A stretch of DNA of 33,821 bases, taken from the NCBI GenBank assembly GCA_018780265.1, contig JADMJV010000186.1:1-33821 (forward strand), read 5' to 3'. The notes beneath the pieces were generated by a model. That model made no database searches. It saw only the letters and a program-made list of their open reading frames with translations, and was not told the origin of the DNA. The position numbers and the translations under genes were made by a program. Below, one piece after another: positions 23,925 through 32,365 of this stretch. Position 1 is the first letter of the stretch. Each line of letters begins with the position of its first letter. Source of the stretch: a bacterium. Its GTDB lineage: Bacteria > Vulcanimicrobiota > Xenobia > Xenobiales > JADMJV01.

Positions 23925-26627
23925 CTAGGAAATCATCGGATTCAGTTTGTTGACATCGACCTCAAGGTCGGTGATGGCCTGCTTGTAGACATCCATCTTC
24001 ACTTTGCCCTGGCGCACCAACTCGGCCAAAGTGCCGATGACCACAAAGCGGTGGTCGACCTCGAAGAACTCGCGCAGTCGGCGCCGCGTATCGCTGCGCC
24101 CAAAGCCATCGGTGCCCAGACTCACCAGTGGCTTGGGAATCCAGCGGGCCAACGAGTCGGGCAACATTTTGAGGTAGTCGGAAGTAGCCACCACCACACC
24201 CGGCTCTTTGCCCAAACACTGGGCCACATAGGGGATGATGGGGGCTTTGTCGGCATGCAGCATGTTGTGACGCTCCACCTCCTTGCCGTCGCGACGCAGT
24301 TCTTTGTAGCTGGTCACGCTCCAAACCTCGCTGGCCACACCATACTTGTGCTCGAGAATGTCCTGGGCCAGCACCGACTCGTTGAGCAAAGGACCGCTGC
24401 CCAGCAACTGGGCCAGCGGCTTCTCCCGATTGAGTTCGCTGGGGCGCAAACGATACATGCCTTTGAGAATGCCTGGTTCGGCTCCCTCAGGCATGGCCGG
24501 CTGAGCCATGTTTTCGTTATAGACGCTGAGATAGTAGAAGATTGACTCCTGATCCTCATACATACGTTTCAGACCGTCTTTGATGATAATGGCCAGTTCG
24601 TAGGCGTAGGCGGGGTCGTAGCAGGCTAGAGTTGGCACCGGGTAGGCCAGCACGTGGCTGTGGCCGTCCTGGTGCTGCAAACCCTCGCCGTTCAGGGTGG
24701 TGCGTCCGGCTGTGGCGCCCAACATAAAGCCACGGCAGCGCGAGTCGGCGGCCAACCAGATCAGATCACCGATGCGCTGGAAGCCGAACATCGAGTAGAA
24801 GATGAAGAACGGCACGGTGGGGATCCCGTGGGTGGCATAGCCCGTGCCAGCGGCCACAAAGCTGGACATGGAGCCGGCCTCCGTGATGCCCTCTTCGAGA
24901 ATCTGGCCGTCTTTCGACTCCTTATAATAGAGCAGGCTATCGGAATCTACGGGATCGTAGTTCTGTCCAAGGCTGGAGTAGATACCGCACTGACGGAAGA
25001 GCGACTCCATGCCGAAGGTGCGGGCCTCATCTGGCACGATGGGCACGACATATTTACCCATACCCGGGTCCTTGAGCAATTTGGTGAGTACCCGTACGAA
25101 GGCCATGGTGGTGGACAGTTCGCGACCGCTGGATCCGCCGTGGAACTCTTCAAAAATGCTGGCCTGAGGTTGAGGCAACCTGGGGCAAACCTCAATGCGG
25201 TGAGGCAAGCTGCCGCCCAATTGTTTGCGGCGCTCCCTCAGGTAGCGCATTTCCGGGCTGTCCTCCGGTGGCTTGTAGAAGGGCGCGTGGACCACGTCAT
25301 CATCGGAGATGGGAATGCCAAAGCGAGTGCGGAAGGTCTTGAGTTCTTCCACGTTGAGCTTTTTCTGCTGGTGGGTGATGTTACGACCCTCGCCAGCCTC
25401 GCCCAGGCCGTAACCTTTAATGGTTTTGGCCAGAATCACGGTGGGCTGCCCTTTGTGGCGCACGGCGGCGTGGTAGGCGGCGAAGACTTTCTCGGGATCG
25501 TGGCCGCCCCGGCGCAGACGCTCGAGTTGCTCGTCCGACATGTGCTTGACCATCTCCAGCAAACGCGGGTCTTTGCCAAAGAAGTGCTCACGCAGGTAGC
25601 CGCCCGATTCGACGATATACTTCTGGTATTCGCCGTCGACCACCTCGCCCGCTCTCTTGACCAGCAATCCTTGTTTATCGGTGCGAATCAGATCGTCCCA
25701 GGTGTCGCCCCAGATGACTTTGATCACATTCCAGCCGGCCCCGCGAAAGGCCGCTTCAAGTTCTTGAATGATTTTGCCGTTGCCGCGCACCGGCCCGTCG
25801 AGTCGCTGCAGGTTGCAGTTGATGACAAAAATCAGATTGTCCAGGCGTTCACGGGAGGCCAAAGTAATGGCACCCAAAGATTCGGGCTCATCCGTCTCGC
25901 CATCGCCCAAAAAGGCCCATACCTTACAGTCGTCTTTGGGCTTGAGTCCACGATTTTCCAGGTAGCGATTGTAGCGCGCCTGATAAATGGCCGTGATGGG
26001 TCCGAGACCCATGGATACGGTGGGGAACTCCCAAAAATTGGGCATCAGCCAGGGGTGGGGGTAGGAGGAAGGGCCTCCAGAGAGTTCCTGGCGGAATTTT
26101 TCCAACTGGTCGGCGTTGAGACGGCCCTCCAGGAAGGCCCGGGCGTAGATGCCCGGAGAGGCGTGGCCCTGGATGTAGACCATGTCTCCAGATCGGTGAT
26201 AGTCCTTGCCGCGCAGAAAGTGATTGAAAGCCACCTCATAGAGGCTGGCGGCCGAGGCAAAGGTCGAGATATGACCACCGATGCCGCTCTCGTGTTGATT
26301 GGCACGCACCACCATAGCCATGGCGTTCCAGCGAATCAGGCTCTTGATACGCCGCTCAATCTCACGACTACCCGGGTAGGGCGGCTGCTTGTTGGCCGGG
26401 ATCGTATTGGTATAGGGAGTATTGGCCGAAAAGGGCAAAACTACACCCTTTTGGTGGGCGTGAACGCTCAACTCTTTGAGAATTTCAGCAACCCTCTGGG
26501 AGCCGCCACTATCCAACACATAGTCAAGAGAGTCGATCCACTCTTGACTCTCCATCTCCCTGATCTCTTCTTCGTTCCATTCGGCAGCGTGCACGGGGGT
26601 GTTCCCGGGCGCTTCGATGATATCCAT
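23925..26627 (-). CDS. aceE: Pyruvate dehydrogenase E1, homodimeric type
   Basis: The 900-residue enzyme decarboxylates pyruvate with thiamine diphosphate and acetylates AceF. Visible landmarks are QHESGIGGHISTFASA (~111-126), GHASPGIYARAFLEGRL, the ThDP/Mg motif GDGETDEPES (241-250) with the later NCNLQRLDGPVRGNG block, and in the second half GRTTLNGEGLQHQDGHS. I choose ATG 26627 because AGGAAGGAG precedes it by 8 bp and the protein then starts like relatives; an ORF open to 26723 adds an unlikely leader. Length matches E. coli AceE (887). It is the first gene of aceE-aceF-lpd. No pdhR-like regulator or clear promoter was found in the short gap to the divergent gene. Confidence 0.96.
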   Translation of the reverse strand: MDIIEAPGNTPVHAAEWNEEEIREMESQEWIDSLDYVLDSGGSQRVAEILKELSVHAHQKGVVLPFSANTPYTNTIPANKQPPYPGSREIERRIKSLIRWNAMAMVVRANQHESGIGGHISTFASAASLYEVAFNHFLRGKDYHRSGDMVYIQGHASPGIYARAFLEGRLNADQLEKFRQELSGGPSSYPHPWLMPNFWEFPTVSMGLGPITAIYQARYNRYLENRGLKPKDDCKVWAFLGDGETDEPESLGAITLASRERLDNLIFVINCNLQRLDGPVRGNGKIIQELEAAFRGAGWNVIKVIWGDTWDDLIRTDKQGLLVKRAGEVVDGEYQKYIVESGGYLREHFFGKDPRLLEMVKHMSDEQLERLRRGGHDPEKVFAAYHAAVRHKGQPTVILAKTIKGYGLGEAGEGRNITHQQKKLNVEELKTFRTRFGIPISDDDVVHAPFYKPPEDSPEMRYLRERRKQLGGSLPHRIEVCPRLPQPQASIFEEFHGGSSGRELSTTMAFVRVLTKLLKDPGMGKYVVPIVPDEARTFGMESLFRQCGIYSSLGQNYDPVDSDSLLYYKESKDGQILEEGITEAGSMSSFVAAGTGYATHGIPTVPFFIFYSMFGFQRIGDLIWLAADSRCRGFMLGATAGRTTLNGEGLQHQDGHSHVLAYPVPTLACYDPAYAYELAIIIKDGLKRMYEDQESIFYYLSVYNENMAQPAMPEGAEPGILKGMYRLRPSELNREKPLAQLLGSGPLLNESVLAQDILEHKYGVASEVWSVTSYKELRRDGKEVERHNMLHADKAPIIPYVAQCLGKEPGVVVATSDYLKMLPDSLARWIPKPLVSLGTDGFGRSDTRRRLREFFEVDHRFVVIGTLAELVRQGKVKMDVYKQAITDLEVDVNKLNPMIS

Positions 26628-26658
26628 CGTTAGCGCTCCTTCCTGTAATCCATATTTT

Positions 26659-28242
26659 ATGGGGAATTCGAATCTTTTTAGCGACCAGAAGGCCCTTCGT
26701 GGCCCTGACTGGCTACCCTCCAAGGACTATTCGGGGGGAGACCCCGAACACGGTACCGAAGACCTATCATTATTCAGGGAAGTGCAGGTTAAAAGGGTGT
26801 CGCAGCAAGGCTCCGACCAAAACAGTTCTGAAAACTCCGCCGAGCGGCCGCCGATCCGGCCTGTTTCTATGCGCCCGGGCGATGCCTCCGGCTCTCTGCC
26901 ATCCGGGGCTTTGCCGCCCCCCCTCAAACTGCAGCCTCTGGGCCGACCGGGGGCCCCCCCGCCAGCGCCGCCACCTCCGCCGCCCAACCGAATTGAGTTG
27001 CAACAACTGGAGCTGAAAGGGCGTCAATCCGGCCAACTCGGCCCTCCAGGGGTAACGATTCCACCCCGGCCGACACGTCCGCCTGAAAGGCCGCCGCATG
27101 ACCCTTCGGGAAATATTCCTCGCAACTGGCCTCCGCAACGCGCCGAAGTAGACGGCGAGCGGACGGGCCCTACCGGCACCGTCCCGGTCGACCAGGCCGA
27201 GGCGGCCTCGCCGCGCTTTTTGCCGGGGCCAGAGGCCAGCATCAACAAGTCTCGCACCGGCGATGTGATTAAGCCCCCGGAGCCCAGTCGAACCCCATTG
27301 GGCCCGCCACCGGACATTGATGAACCTCCTCGAGGAGGGATGGACACGGACTCCAAAGCCAGTTGGGGCAAGGAACCCCGACCCGAGCCAGGGCCTCGCC
27401 CTGCCACCCGCGGCAGAACTGCCAGAGGCGCCAAATCGGGAAAAGGCCCGGTAGTGTTGGTGACTGCCTTTGCAGTGGTGCTGCTGGCGGTGGTCTTGTG
27501 GCCACCTAAAAGTAAACCGGTGGCACCCGCCTCAGCCAGCTCATCACCGACCGCCGTGACCACACCAGCGTTACTGGCCAGTGCCTCCCCCGAACCTTCG
27601 GCCAGTGCCGCGCCCTCCGCAACCCCGCTCGCGACGGCAAGCCCTTCCCCGATTGCCACCGACCCGGTGGTGGTCGACAGTCCAAGTCCTGCCGAAACCG
27701 AGACGCCTGCTCCGATAGCCGTGGTAACGCCCAAGCCGGTGGTTACGCCCAAGCCGGTGGTTACGCCTGAGCCCGTAAACACCCCAAAACCTGTGGCCAT
27801 CGTGACGCCCAAGCCCGCCGAAACTCCCAAGCCAGTGGTGGAAGATCCGCCGGCCCGGCCCACGTCATCCTATTGCTCGGTGCGTGTTTTTGTCACCCCC
27901 AGCAGTCTTGAAGCCAAGGTCTACCTGGTCAGTGGTGCCAATCGCTACATGGAGCAAGGGGCTGGCAGTGTGCGCCTGCAACCGGACAAAAAGGGCACCT
28001 ACACGCTCAAAGTGATTGCCCCCGGCTACGAAGAGTTCAGCAAAGAAGTCAAAGTCAGCGGTGACCACAAGCTGTCGGTGCGTCTGGAAAAAGTGCCTCC
28101 GCCTCAGGAGTACACGCCTCCCGCGGCCGGACCTGGTCCGGCTCCTTATTCGGATCCGGCTCCTTATTATGCACCTGCCCCGGCGCCCTACTACCCACCG
28201 CCGGCTCCGGCCCCCTACCAGATTCCCGCTCCCAACATTTAG
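26659..28242 (+). CDS. Proline-rich single-pass membrane protein with C-terminal PEGA domain
   Basis: The N-terminal ~260 residues are cytoplasmic, highly charged and proline rich, including a run of nine prolines and alanines before NRIELQQLELKG. A single TM helix (PVVLVTAFAVVLLAVVLW, ~265-282) follows, then a Ser/Ala/Pro/Thr stalk with VVTPKP-type repeats and a globular PEGA-like domain (CSVRVFVTPSS to HKLSVRLEKV). The tail is a Pro/Ala/Tyr-rich peptide. PEGA domains occur in surface or peptidoglycan-associated proteins; the likely place is the cell envelope. The start is uncertain. ATG 26659 leaves only 31 bp to the aceE start and has no clear ribosome-binding site, so GTG 26797 or ATG 26869 are possible. 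There is no kinase domain, although such tails are often joined to Ser/Thr kinases. Confidence 0.75.
   Translation: MGNSNLFSDQKALRGPDWLPSKDYSGGDPEHGTEDLSLFREVQVKRVSQQGSDQNSSENSAERPPIRPVSMRPGDASGSLPSGALPPPLKLQPLGRPGAPPPAPPPPPPNRIELQQLELKGRQSGQLGPPGVTIPPRPTRPPERPPHDPSGNIPRNWPPQRAEVDGERTGPTGTVPVDQAEAASPRFLPGPEASINKSRTGDVIKPPEPSRTPLGPPPDIDEPPRGGMDTDSKASWGKEPRPEPGPRPATRGRTARGAKSGKGPVVLVTAFAVVLLAVVLWPPKSKPVAPASASSSPTAVTTPALLASASPEPSASAAPSATPLATASPSPIATDPVVVDSPSPAETETPAPIAVVTPKPVVTPKPVVTPEPVNTPKPVAIVTPKPAETPKPVVEDPPARPTSSYCSVRVFVTPSSLEAKVYLVSGANRYMEQGAGSVRLQPDKKGTYTLKVIAPGYEEFSKEVKVSGDHKLSVRLEKVPPPQEYTPPAAGPGPAPYSDPAPYYAPAPAPYYPPPAPAPYQIPAPNI
27721..27768 (+). repeat. Short tandem repeat coding for VVTPKP
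   Basis: An 18-bp unit, AAGCCGGTGGTTACGCCC, occurs at 27733-27750 and again with one change at 27751-27768, preceded by a partial copy. More degenerate copies follow to about 27845. It encodes the proline-rich stalk of the PEGA protein and probably varies in copy number between strains. Confidence 0.75.
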
Positions 28243-28371
28243 GGCCCGCCCCAAGGAGTCTCCAAAGTGTATACCGTTGGGAGGGGTCCGTAATCGAACG
28301 ATTGTGGACATCTAACCTATGCTGAAGAAACTTTTACCTTTTGGGCGCTTTGGGCAAAAATAGCCAACTTC

Positions 28372-28418
28372 AGAAAAATAAAAAGGATGGTCACCTGCAG
28401 TGACAGGTGGCCATCCTT
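28372..28418 (-). terminator. Strong intrinsic terminator
   Basis: AAGGATGGTCACCTG (28383-28397) pairs with CAGGTGGCCATCCTT (28404-28418). This is a 15-bp stem with one G-U pair and a 6-base loop. On the minus strand the stem is followed at once by a T-rich run (TTTTTATTTTT), so it ends transcription of the minus-strand gene at 28435-29850. Reading rightward there is no T-tract. The rest of 28243-28434 holds no gene. Confidence 0.85.
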
Positions 28419-28434
28419 ATGAGGTGGGCAGATT

Positions 28435-29850
28435 CTATTTTACTTTTGAAGGTCGGCGATGTGGATCTGGAATACGTCGCCAAGGCCACCACCAAGGTCC
28501 TTGTACCCTCAACGGATCGAATTGGTCCGTCAATTCTTGCAAGAAAGCCCTGAACTGGACGGTCTCGGCCGCAATGATGGCCATCAGCGCCCGAAGGCGT
28601 GATAGTAACGGTTCAGGCGGCTCTGTGCACTGAACTAATTCCTGGTTTAGTCGGTCTTGCTCGGCTTTGAGATTGGACGCCTCATTTTCATGGAGTTCCA
28701 GTCGTGCGGCAGTCGCCATGGCTTGTCGAACTGGTTTTTTTAGCAGCTCCGCCTTCAGTCTCTTTTGGACTTCCCGCGCGAGGATGGTTGCTCTGCGAAC
28801 ATCCTGGCTGTCTTGAAAACCTTGTATAAGTTTCAACCAAAAAGCTGGGCCAAGTATGAGCGTTGAACAAAGTAGCATCGCTACTTTGGCGGCGGTTGAG
28901 ACGGTGGCGTTGATACCAACGATTTGAGCGGCCTCTGCTCTCGCCTCGGCTACGCCGAAAAGTCCCAGGAAACCGGTCGAAATCTCCCCAGGGAGTGAAC
29001 TAATGGCGGCGATGAGCAACAGAATGGCCATGCAGACGAAGATCCACGATTTTCGGGGAGATAATTGATTGAAATTCTCGAAAGCCAACGAACCATAAAG
29101 CTGGCCCGCCCCCTGAGCCGCGCTGGTGGAAAGCAGTACTATGGCGGAGCCCATCACCGCGAAGAATCCAACGATTGAAGGGTAGTCCTCGGCGACGCGC
29201 CGGTCCAGAAGGCCCGAAACCAGGCCCAACTCAATGCCCAGGTAGGGTCCAATGAGCAGAATGGCTACCAAAAAGATTAGGCCACGCAGCCACGGCGATG
29301 TCTTCTTAACCGGTGGAAGAATGTTGAGGTCGCCAGCCAAGGCTTCTACTGGTCCGATCAGAGCTTGGCGTAACGCATCCGGGTTCTTGATATCTGCCAG
29401 TGACAACCCGACCTTAGCAGCTCGCTTGGCTGCCTTGTCCCGAACTTTCAGCAAACTCTTCCCGGTTTTGTCCAACTGCTCTTGATTGATTTGAAGGGAC
29501 TGTTCTAATTGCTTGGAGCGCTCTTTCCTCAACAGCTCAGAGACCTTGAATAGGCGCTTTGCCTGCCTCATCGGCTGCTCTACGGCGCGCGCCTTTAGCC
29601 TTACCGACAGAGACCAACAATCGGGAAGTTGTTGTTGGCCAGGTCCTAAGTCGACCCTCATGCTCGGAACATAAGATCCCAGTCGTCGAACGGGAGCGTC
29701 ACATAATTCGGTAGTCACATAAGCGAGGAAATCGTAGGCGTGTTCCCACACCTTGGGGGCGGCTCGGGGCGGAGAGTAACGGACCTCGCCGGTGGATTCG
29801 ACGTAGGACAGGTGTTTGAGCGGCATAGAGGGTCTGAAAATCTTCGTCAA
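28435..29850 (-). CDS. Four-TM coiled-coil protein with a transposase-like N-terminus
   Basis: The protein is up to 471 residues. After ~100 residues comes a Lys/Glu/Gln-rich helical region (~95-180), then four TM helices (about 188-215, 225-247, 270-290, 318-343), and a second long coiled coil (~350-450) before a Trp-rich basic tail. The first ~65 residues do not resemble a membrane protein. LSYVESTGEVRYSP, AYDFLAYVTTEL and RRLGSYVPSMR line up with the C-terminal part of IS91/IS801-type transposases, where a FLA...HIPD...VRYYG.YSN pattern is normal. I infer a fusion or overprinting of an IS remnant onto the gene. Start: TTG 29850 or, better, ATG 29826. Function unknown. A terminator follows closely. 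Confidence 0.6.
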   Translation of the reverse strand: MTKIFRPSMPLKHLSYVESTGEVRYSPPRAAPKVWEHAYDFLAYVTTELCDAPVRRLGSYVPSMRVDLGPGQQQLPDCWSLSVRLKARAVEQPMRQAKRLFKVSELLRKERSKQLEQSLQINQEQLDKTGKSLLKVRDKAAKRAAKVGLSLADIKNPDALRQALIGPVEALAGDLNILPPVKKTSPWLRGLIFLVAILLIGPYLGIELGLVSGLLDRRVAEDYPSIVGFFAVMGSAIVLLSTSAAQGAGQLYGSLAFENFNQLSPRKSWIFVCMAILLLIAAISSLPGEISTGFLGLFGVAEARAEAAQIVGINATVSTAAKVAMLLCSTLILGPAFWLKLIQGFQDSQDVRRATILAREVQKRLKAELLKKPVRQAMATAARLELHENEASNLKAEQDRLNQELVQCTEPPEPLLSRLRALMAIIAAETVQFRAFLQELTDQFDPLRVQGPWWWPWRRIPDPHRRPSKVK

Positions 29851-29933
29851 GCAAGGCTAGCTCCACCAAAGTGATAAGAGAGGCGGCGAAGGCGTTCGCT
29901 CTGCGAGGCCACAGCTGCGTCGCTTGTTAGGTT

Positions 29934-30420
29934 TCACTTGCCGCTTTGGTAGCGACCTTTCACCCAGTTGTAGGTCCGGGCTGGATCGGCCTCGGTGGCC
30001 TCTCGATGGATGCGACCCGTCTTGTGGTTCACCTGAAAGTTGCCGTTGGTCTGTCTCGAAAAATCTCGCTATAGCCCTTTGGCGAAGGCTTAAAAACGGT
30101 CAATTGATAGACGTCGGCCAGATAGCAGGTCACGAAGAGGTAGGGTTTTCCGTTGTGGTCTAGGTCGCACTATATACCAGGTCGGATAGCTTCTCTCCGC
30201 TGCCCCCTTGCACCGGCGCAATAAAATCGCTCTTCTTGTCCTTCAAAGTCAGCCACAAAGGGGCTTTGGCTCCAGTGGGCAGCACGAATACGCGGGTCGA
30301 ATCGTCTTTTTGGGAGATGGCCACCAGGTCGGACTGCAAGCGCGCGGTGTGGCCCTGAGGAGAACTGTAGTTCGGCTGAGGTGACGGGTCGAGCCGTCTG
30401 GCGGCGACCAGGGCTTGAGT
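29934..30420 (-). pseudogene. Frameshifted remnant of an FG-GAP-like extracellular protein
   Basis: Three reading frames join into one sensible protein ending at 29934. The first gives DLVAISQKDDSTRVFVLPTG and EKLSDLVYS, stopping at a TAG. A shifted frame continues DLDHNGKPYLFVTCYLADVY and GYSEIF, stopping at a TGA. A third frame gives NGNFQVNHKTGRIHREATE and YNWVKGRYQSGK. The DLDHNGKPYLFV block resembles calcium-binding FG-GAP/VCBS repeats (DxDxDG...). No start codon exists: the first frame runs straight on from the stop of the gene at 30421. Two frameshifts and a missing 5' end indicate decay, although sequencing or assembly error is possible. Confidence 0.6.
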
Positions 30421-31308
30421 TTAGCTTTTGACAAGGCCTAAGCGGATCCGCTCACGACTAGTCGGAAACTTGTGGATGTCGCGGTATTTCTCAAGCCAGG
30501 CCTGATGGCACAGCACATTGCCCCTCCGGGCGGCAAGGAAATCTTTCTCCTTAGCAAGCAGTTGATGCGATGGGCTGGCGTAAAATCTCTCCAGAAACTG
30601 GCTCCATCGCGCTTCAATCTCAAGCACCTGAGGATCCTTGAGCGATTGGTTTGTCATTTCCCAGCGAGGCTCAGGGCATTCGTAGTAATCAGCCCAGCCA
30701 ATCCTGGCGATTTGGACAGGCCGACCACGGACAGCAGTGGCGAAATCCAGGAGGGCGCGGTCGGGGTAGCCCAGGTAGAGGCCACGAACGAGGTCTGCTG
30801 CTCCGTCCGACTTGCCGGGATCTTTTCGGACACTCTCCGTCAGCGTTTTTTTGTATAGCTCAAAACCAGGCCAGCCTTGGGTGCTCTGAAAGGGGACAAC
30901 TTCAGGCAAATGGGACTCTCGGGTAACTCTTTCCAGACCTTCCAGGCTGATGACGCCAAAGTGGAGGATTTGCTGCCGCTCATCCCACTTTGTCACCAGT
31001 CGCAGGCCCCTGGGTTCCAGGATGGGTGCGAGCTGCTTCAGCCTCTGTTCATCTTCCTGGCTAGCGGGAGTGACGGTGGTCCAACATTCGTTGGTAGCTC
31101 GGAGTCCAGCCAGAGTGATGACCAGGTCCGCTTCGACAAACTTGCAGCCAAGCTTGGGTCCGGCCTCTCGATAGATGCTGAGCACCAGCTGGGCCACGGC
31201 CTCGGGGTCGTGCGACGCCTTCGGTGGGGTCTCGGCCGCGCCAAAGGCGACCACAACCAGGCCAAAGAGGAGAAGACGGATCAGTCTAATCAACTTCGCC
31301 GTCTCCAC
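30421..31308 (-). CDS. Exported hypothetical protein
   Basis: The 295-residue protein starts with a basic segment and a hydrophobic core (LIRLLLFGLVVVAFGAAE), consistent with a Sec signal peptide cleaved near residue 25. The mature part is mixed alpha/beta with several tryptophans and two cysteine residues early on (Cys55, Cys75). I recognise no family. The GTG start (31308) lies inside the end of the zinc-ribbon gene (23-bp overlap), so the two genes are probably co-transcribed. A start a few codons later is possible. The frame downstream of its stop continues into the FG-GAP-like remnant. Confidence 0.6.
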   Translation of the reverse strand: METAKLIRLIRLLLFGLVVVAFGAAETPPKASHDPEAVAQLVLSIYREAGPKLGCKFVEADLVITLAGLRATNECWTTVTPASQEDEQRLKQLAPILEPRGLRLVTKWDERQQILHFGVISLEGLERVTRESHLPEVVPFQSTQGWPGFELYKKTLTESVRKDPGKSDGAADLVRGLYLGYPDRALLDFATAVRGRPVQIARIGWADYYECPEPRWEMTNQSLKDPQVLEIEARWSQFLERFYASPSHQLLAKEKDFLAARRGNVLCHQAWLEKYRDIHKFPTSRERIRLGLVKS

Positions 31309-31594
31309 CGCAGGTCACGCAATCATCAAGGCGATATCCCAGTCCGTTGCAGGTCGAACATTCTACCTTGACCTTGCCCTCCTCGCAGCCGTATGCCTCA
31401 CATCGGGTCCGGCCTGTCCCCTCGCAAGGCGTGTGAGGGTGGCCGTCGGCATCCTTGCCCGCGCCGTCGCAGGTCCAACACTTTGCCCAGCCATCTCCAC
31501 TGCAGGAAGAGCAATTTTCGACCAGGTATCCTTTGCCCTCGCATCTCCAACACTCGACCTTAACTTTGCCATCATTGCACTTCCAACACTTCAT
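31286..31594 (-). CDS. DnaJ-type CxxCxGxG zinc-ribbon protein
   Basis: The 102-residue protein consists almost wholly of cysteine pairs: CWKC, CWRC, CSSC, CWTC, CSTC and CVTC plus other single cysteines, many followed by xGxG as in the DnaJ zinc-binding region. Two halves repeat: GKVKVECWRCEGKGY matches GKVKVECSTCNGLGY, each followed by a second pair and GDG. It should bind several Zn ions and may hold unfolded protein or another cysteine-rich partner; no J domain is present. ATG 31594 is chosen because GGAGG lies 9 bp upstream; the ORF open to 31630 uses a poor TTG. The gene overlaps the exported hypothetical by 23 bp. Confidence 0.72.
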   Translation of the reverse strand: MKCWKCNDGKVKVECWRCEGKGYLVENCSSCSGDGWAKCWTCDGAGKDADGHPHTPCEGTGRTRCEAYGCEEGKVKVECSTCNGLGYRLDDCVTCGGDGEVD

Positions 31595-31735
31595 ATGCCA
31601 GCACCTCCACGTTTGGCGAAAGGCCTTCAAGCCGCACTGACCACTTCCTTGGTGGGATTGCTCCTGTAACCTCGACCCTGTAGACTCTAGCCAGGCCGCA
31701 GGCGGGCCTGGAGCCCGAGAGAGAGTGAATAACCT

Positions 31736-32302
31736 ATGCCGACATCACCCAACCCCTGGATGAACATCCTGGTCGAGTTTAGCAACCTCCCCAATCTCTG
31801 GGTGATGGACTTCCTGGAACGCGCCCAACGGGGTCAACTGGTTGAGGGACAGCGACACCAATTGATGGCCTTGTTGCTCGCGAGCGAGGGGCAACTGGAG
31901 GTCTTTTTTGGTCAGATCGCCACGACACTGGAGCCAGACGCCAGAGAGGAACTCCTGGCAAGATTGAACTACGACCTTGGTCATATTCGAACCAGCCTGG
32001 AAAGGGTCGAGGCTGCCCAGCCGAACACGAAAGCAAATCTCAAAAAGGTCTTGGAAGCCAACCAGGACTGTATGCCCGCTGCGCAAGCACCCAAGGTTTG
32101 GCCCGCGAACGCCCGAAAAGGAGAAGACCCCTTTCAGCGCATGTGGGACCAGAACCAAGAAAATCGGCAAAAGGAGGCCGAAAAATTTGCCATGGATCTG
32201 CTAAAGCAGCGAGAACAAATTCATTTGAGAAATCAGAAACGGTCCGCAAAGAGGATGGAAGTGGCAGACGAGATTGCCAAAGAGCGACGCAAGAGTCTAT
32301 AG
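31736..32302 (+). CDS. Helical hypothetical protein
   Basis: The 188-residue protein is mostly alpha-helical. The N-terminal half has regular Leu/Glu/Arg spacing (WVMDFLERAQRGQLVEG, REELLARLNYDLGHIR). After a proline-containing linker the C-terminal 70 residues are strongly charged, rich in Lys, Glu and Gln (ENRQKEAEKFAMDLLKQRE), and probably a coiled coil. It has no signal peptide or TM helix. I recognise no family. ATG 31736 has only a weak GAGAGAG upstream. It is transcribed away from the zinc-ribbon gene across a 141-bp gap. Composition looks like a genuine protein. Confidence 0.55.
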   Translation: MPTSPNPWMNILVEFSNLPNLWVMDFLERAQRGQLVEGQRHQLMALLLASEGQLEVFFGQIATTLEPDAREELLARLNYDLGHIRTSLERVEAAQPNTKANLKKVLEANQDCMPAAQAPKVWPANARKGEDPFQRMWDQNQENRQKEAEKFAMDLLKQREQIHLRNQKRSAKRMEVADEIAKERRKSL

Positions 32303-32365
32303 CCGCCTGTCAAGAGGATGCGTCGTCCTCCTCAAACAGGCTCGCCGCGAGAGCTCTGGCGCCCT

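Noticed and set aside
24654..26633. Plus-strand ORF of 659 codons opposite aceE
   Set aside because: It is a shadow of a highly conserved, certain gene; long antisense ORFs are common in GC-rich coding DNA.
27721..27845. VVTPKP repeat as a minisatellite or assembly artefact
   Set aside because: The copies are few, drift in sequence and stay in frame, as expected for a natural proline-rich stalk.
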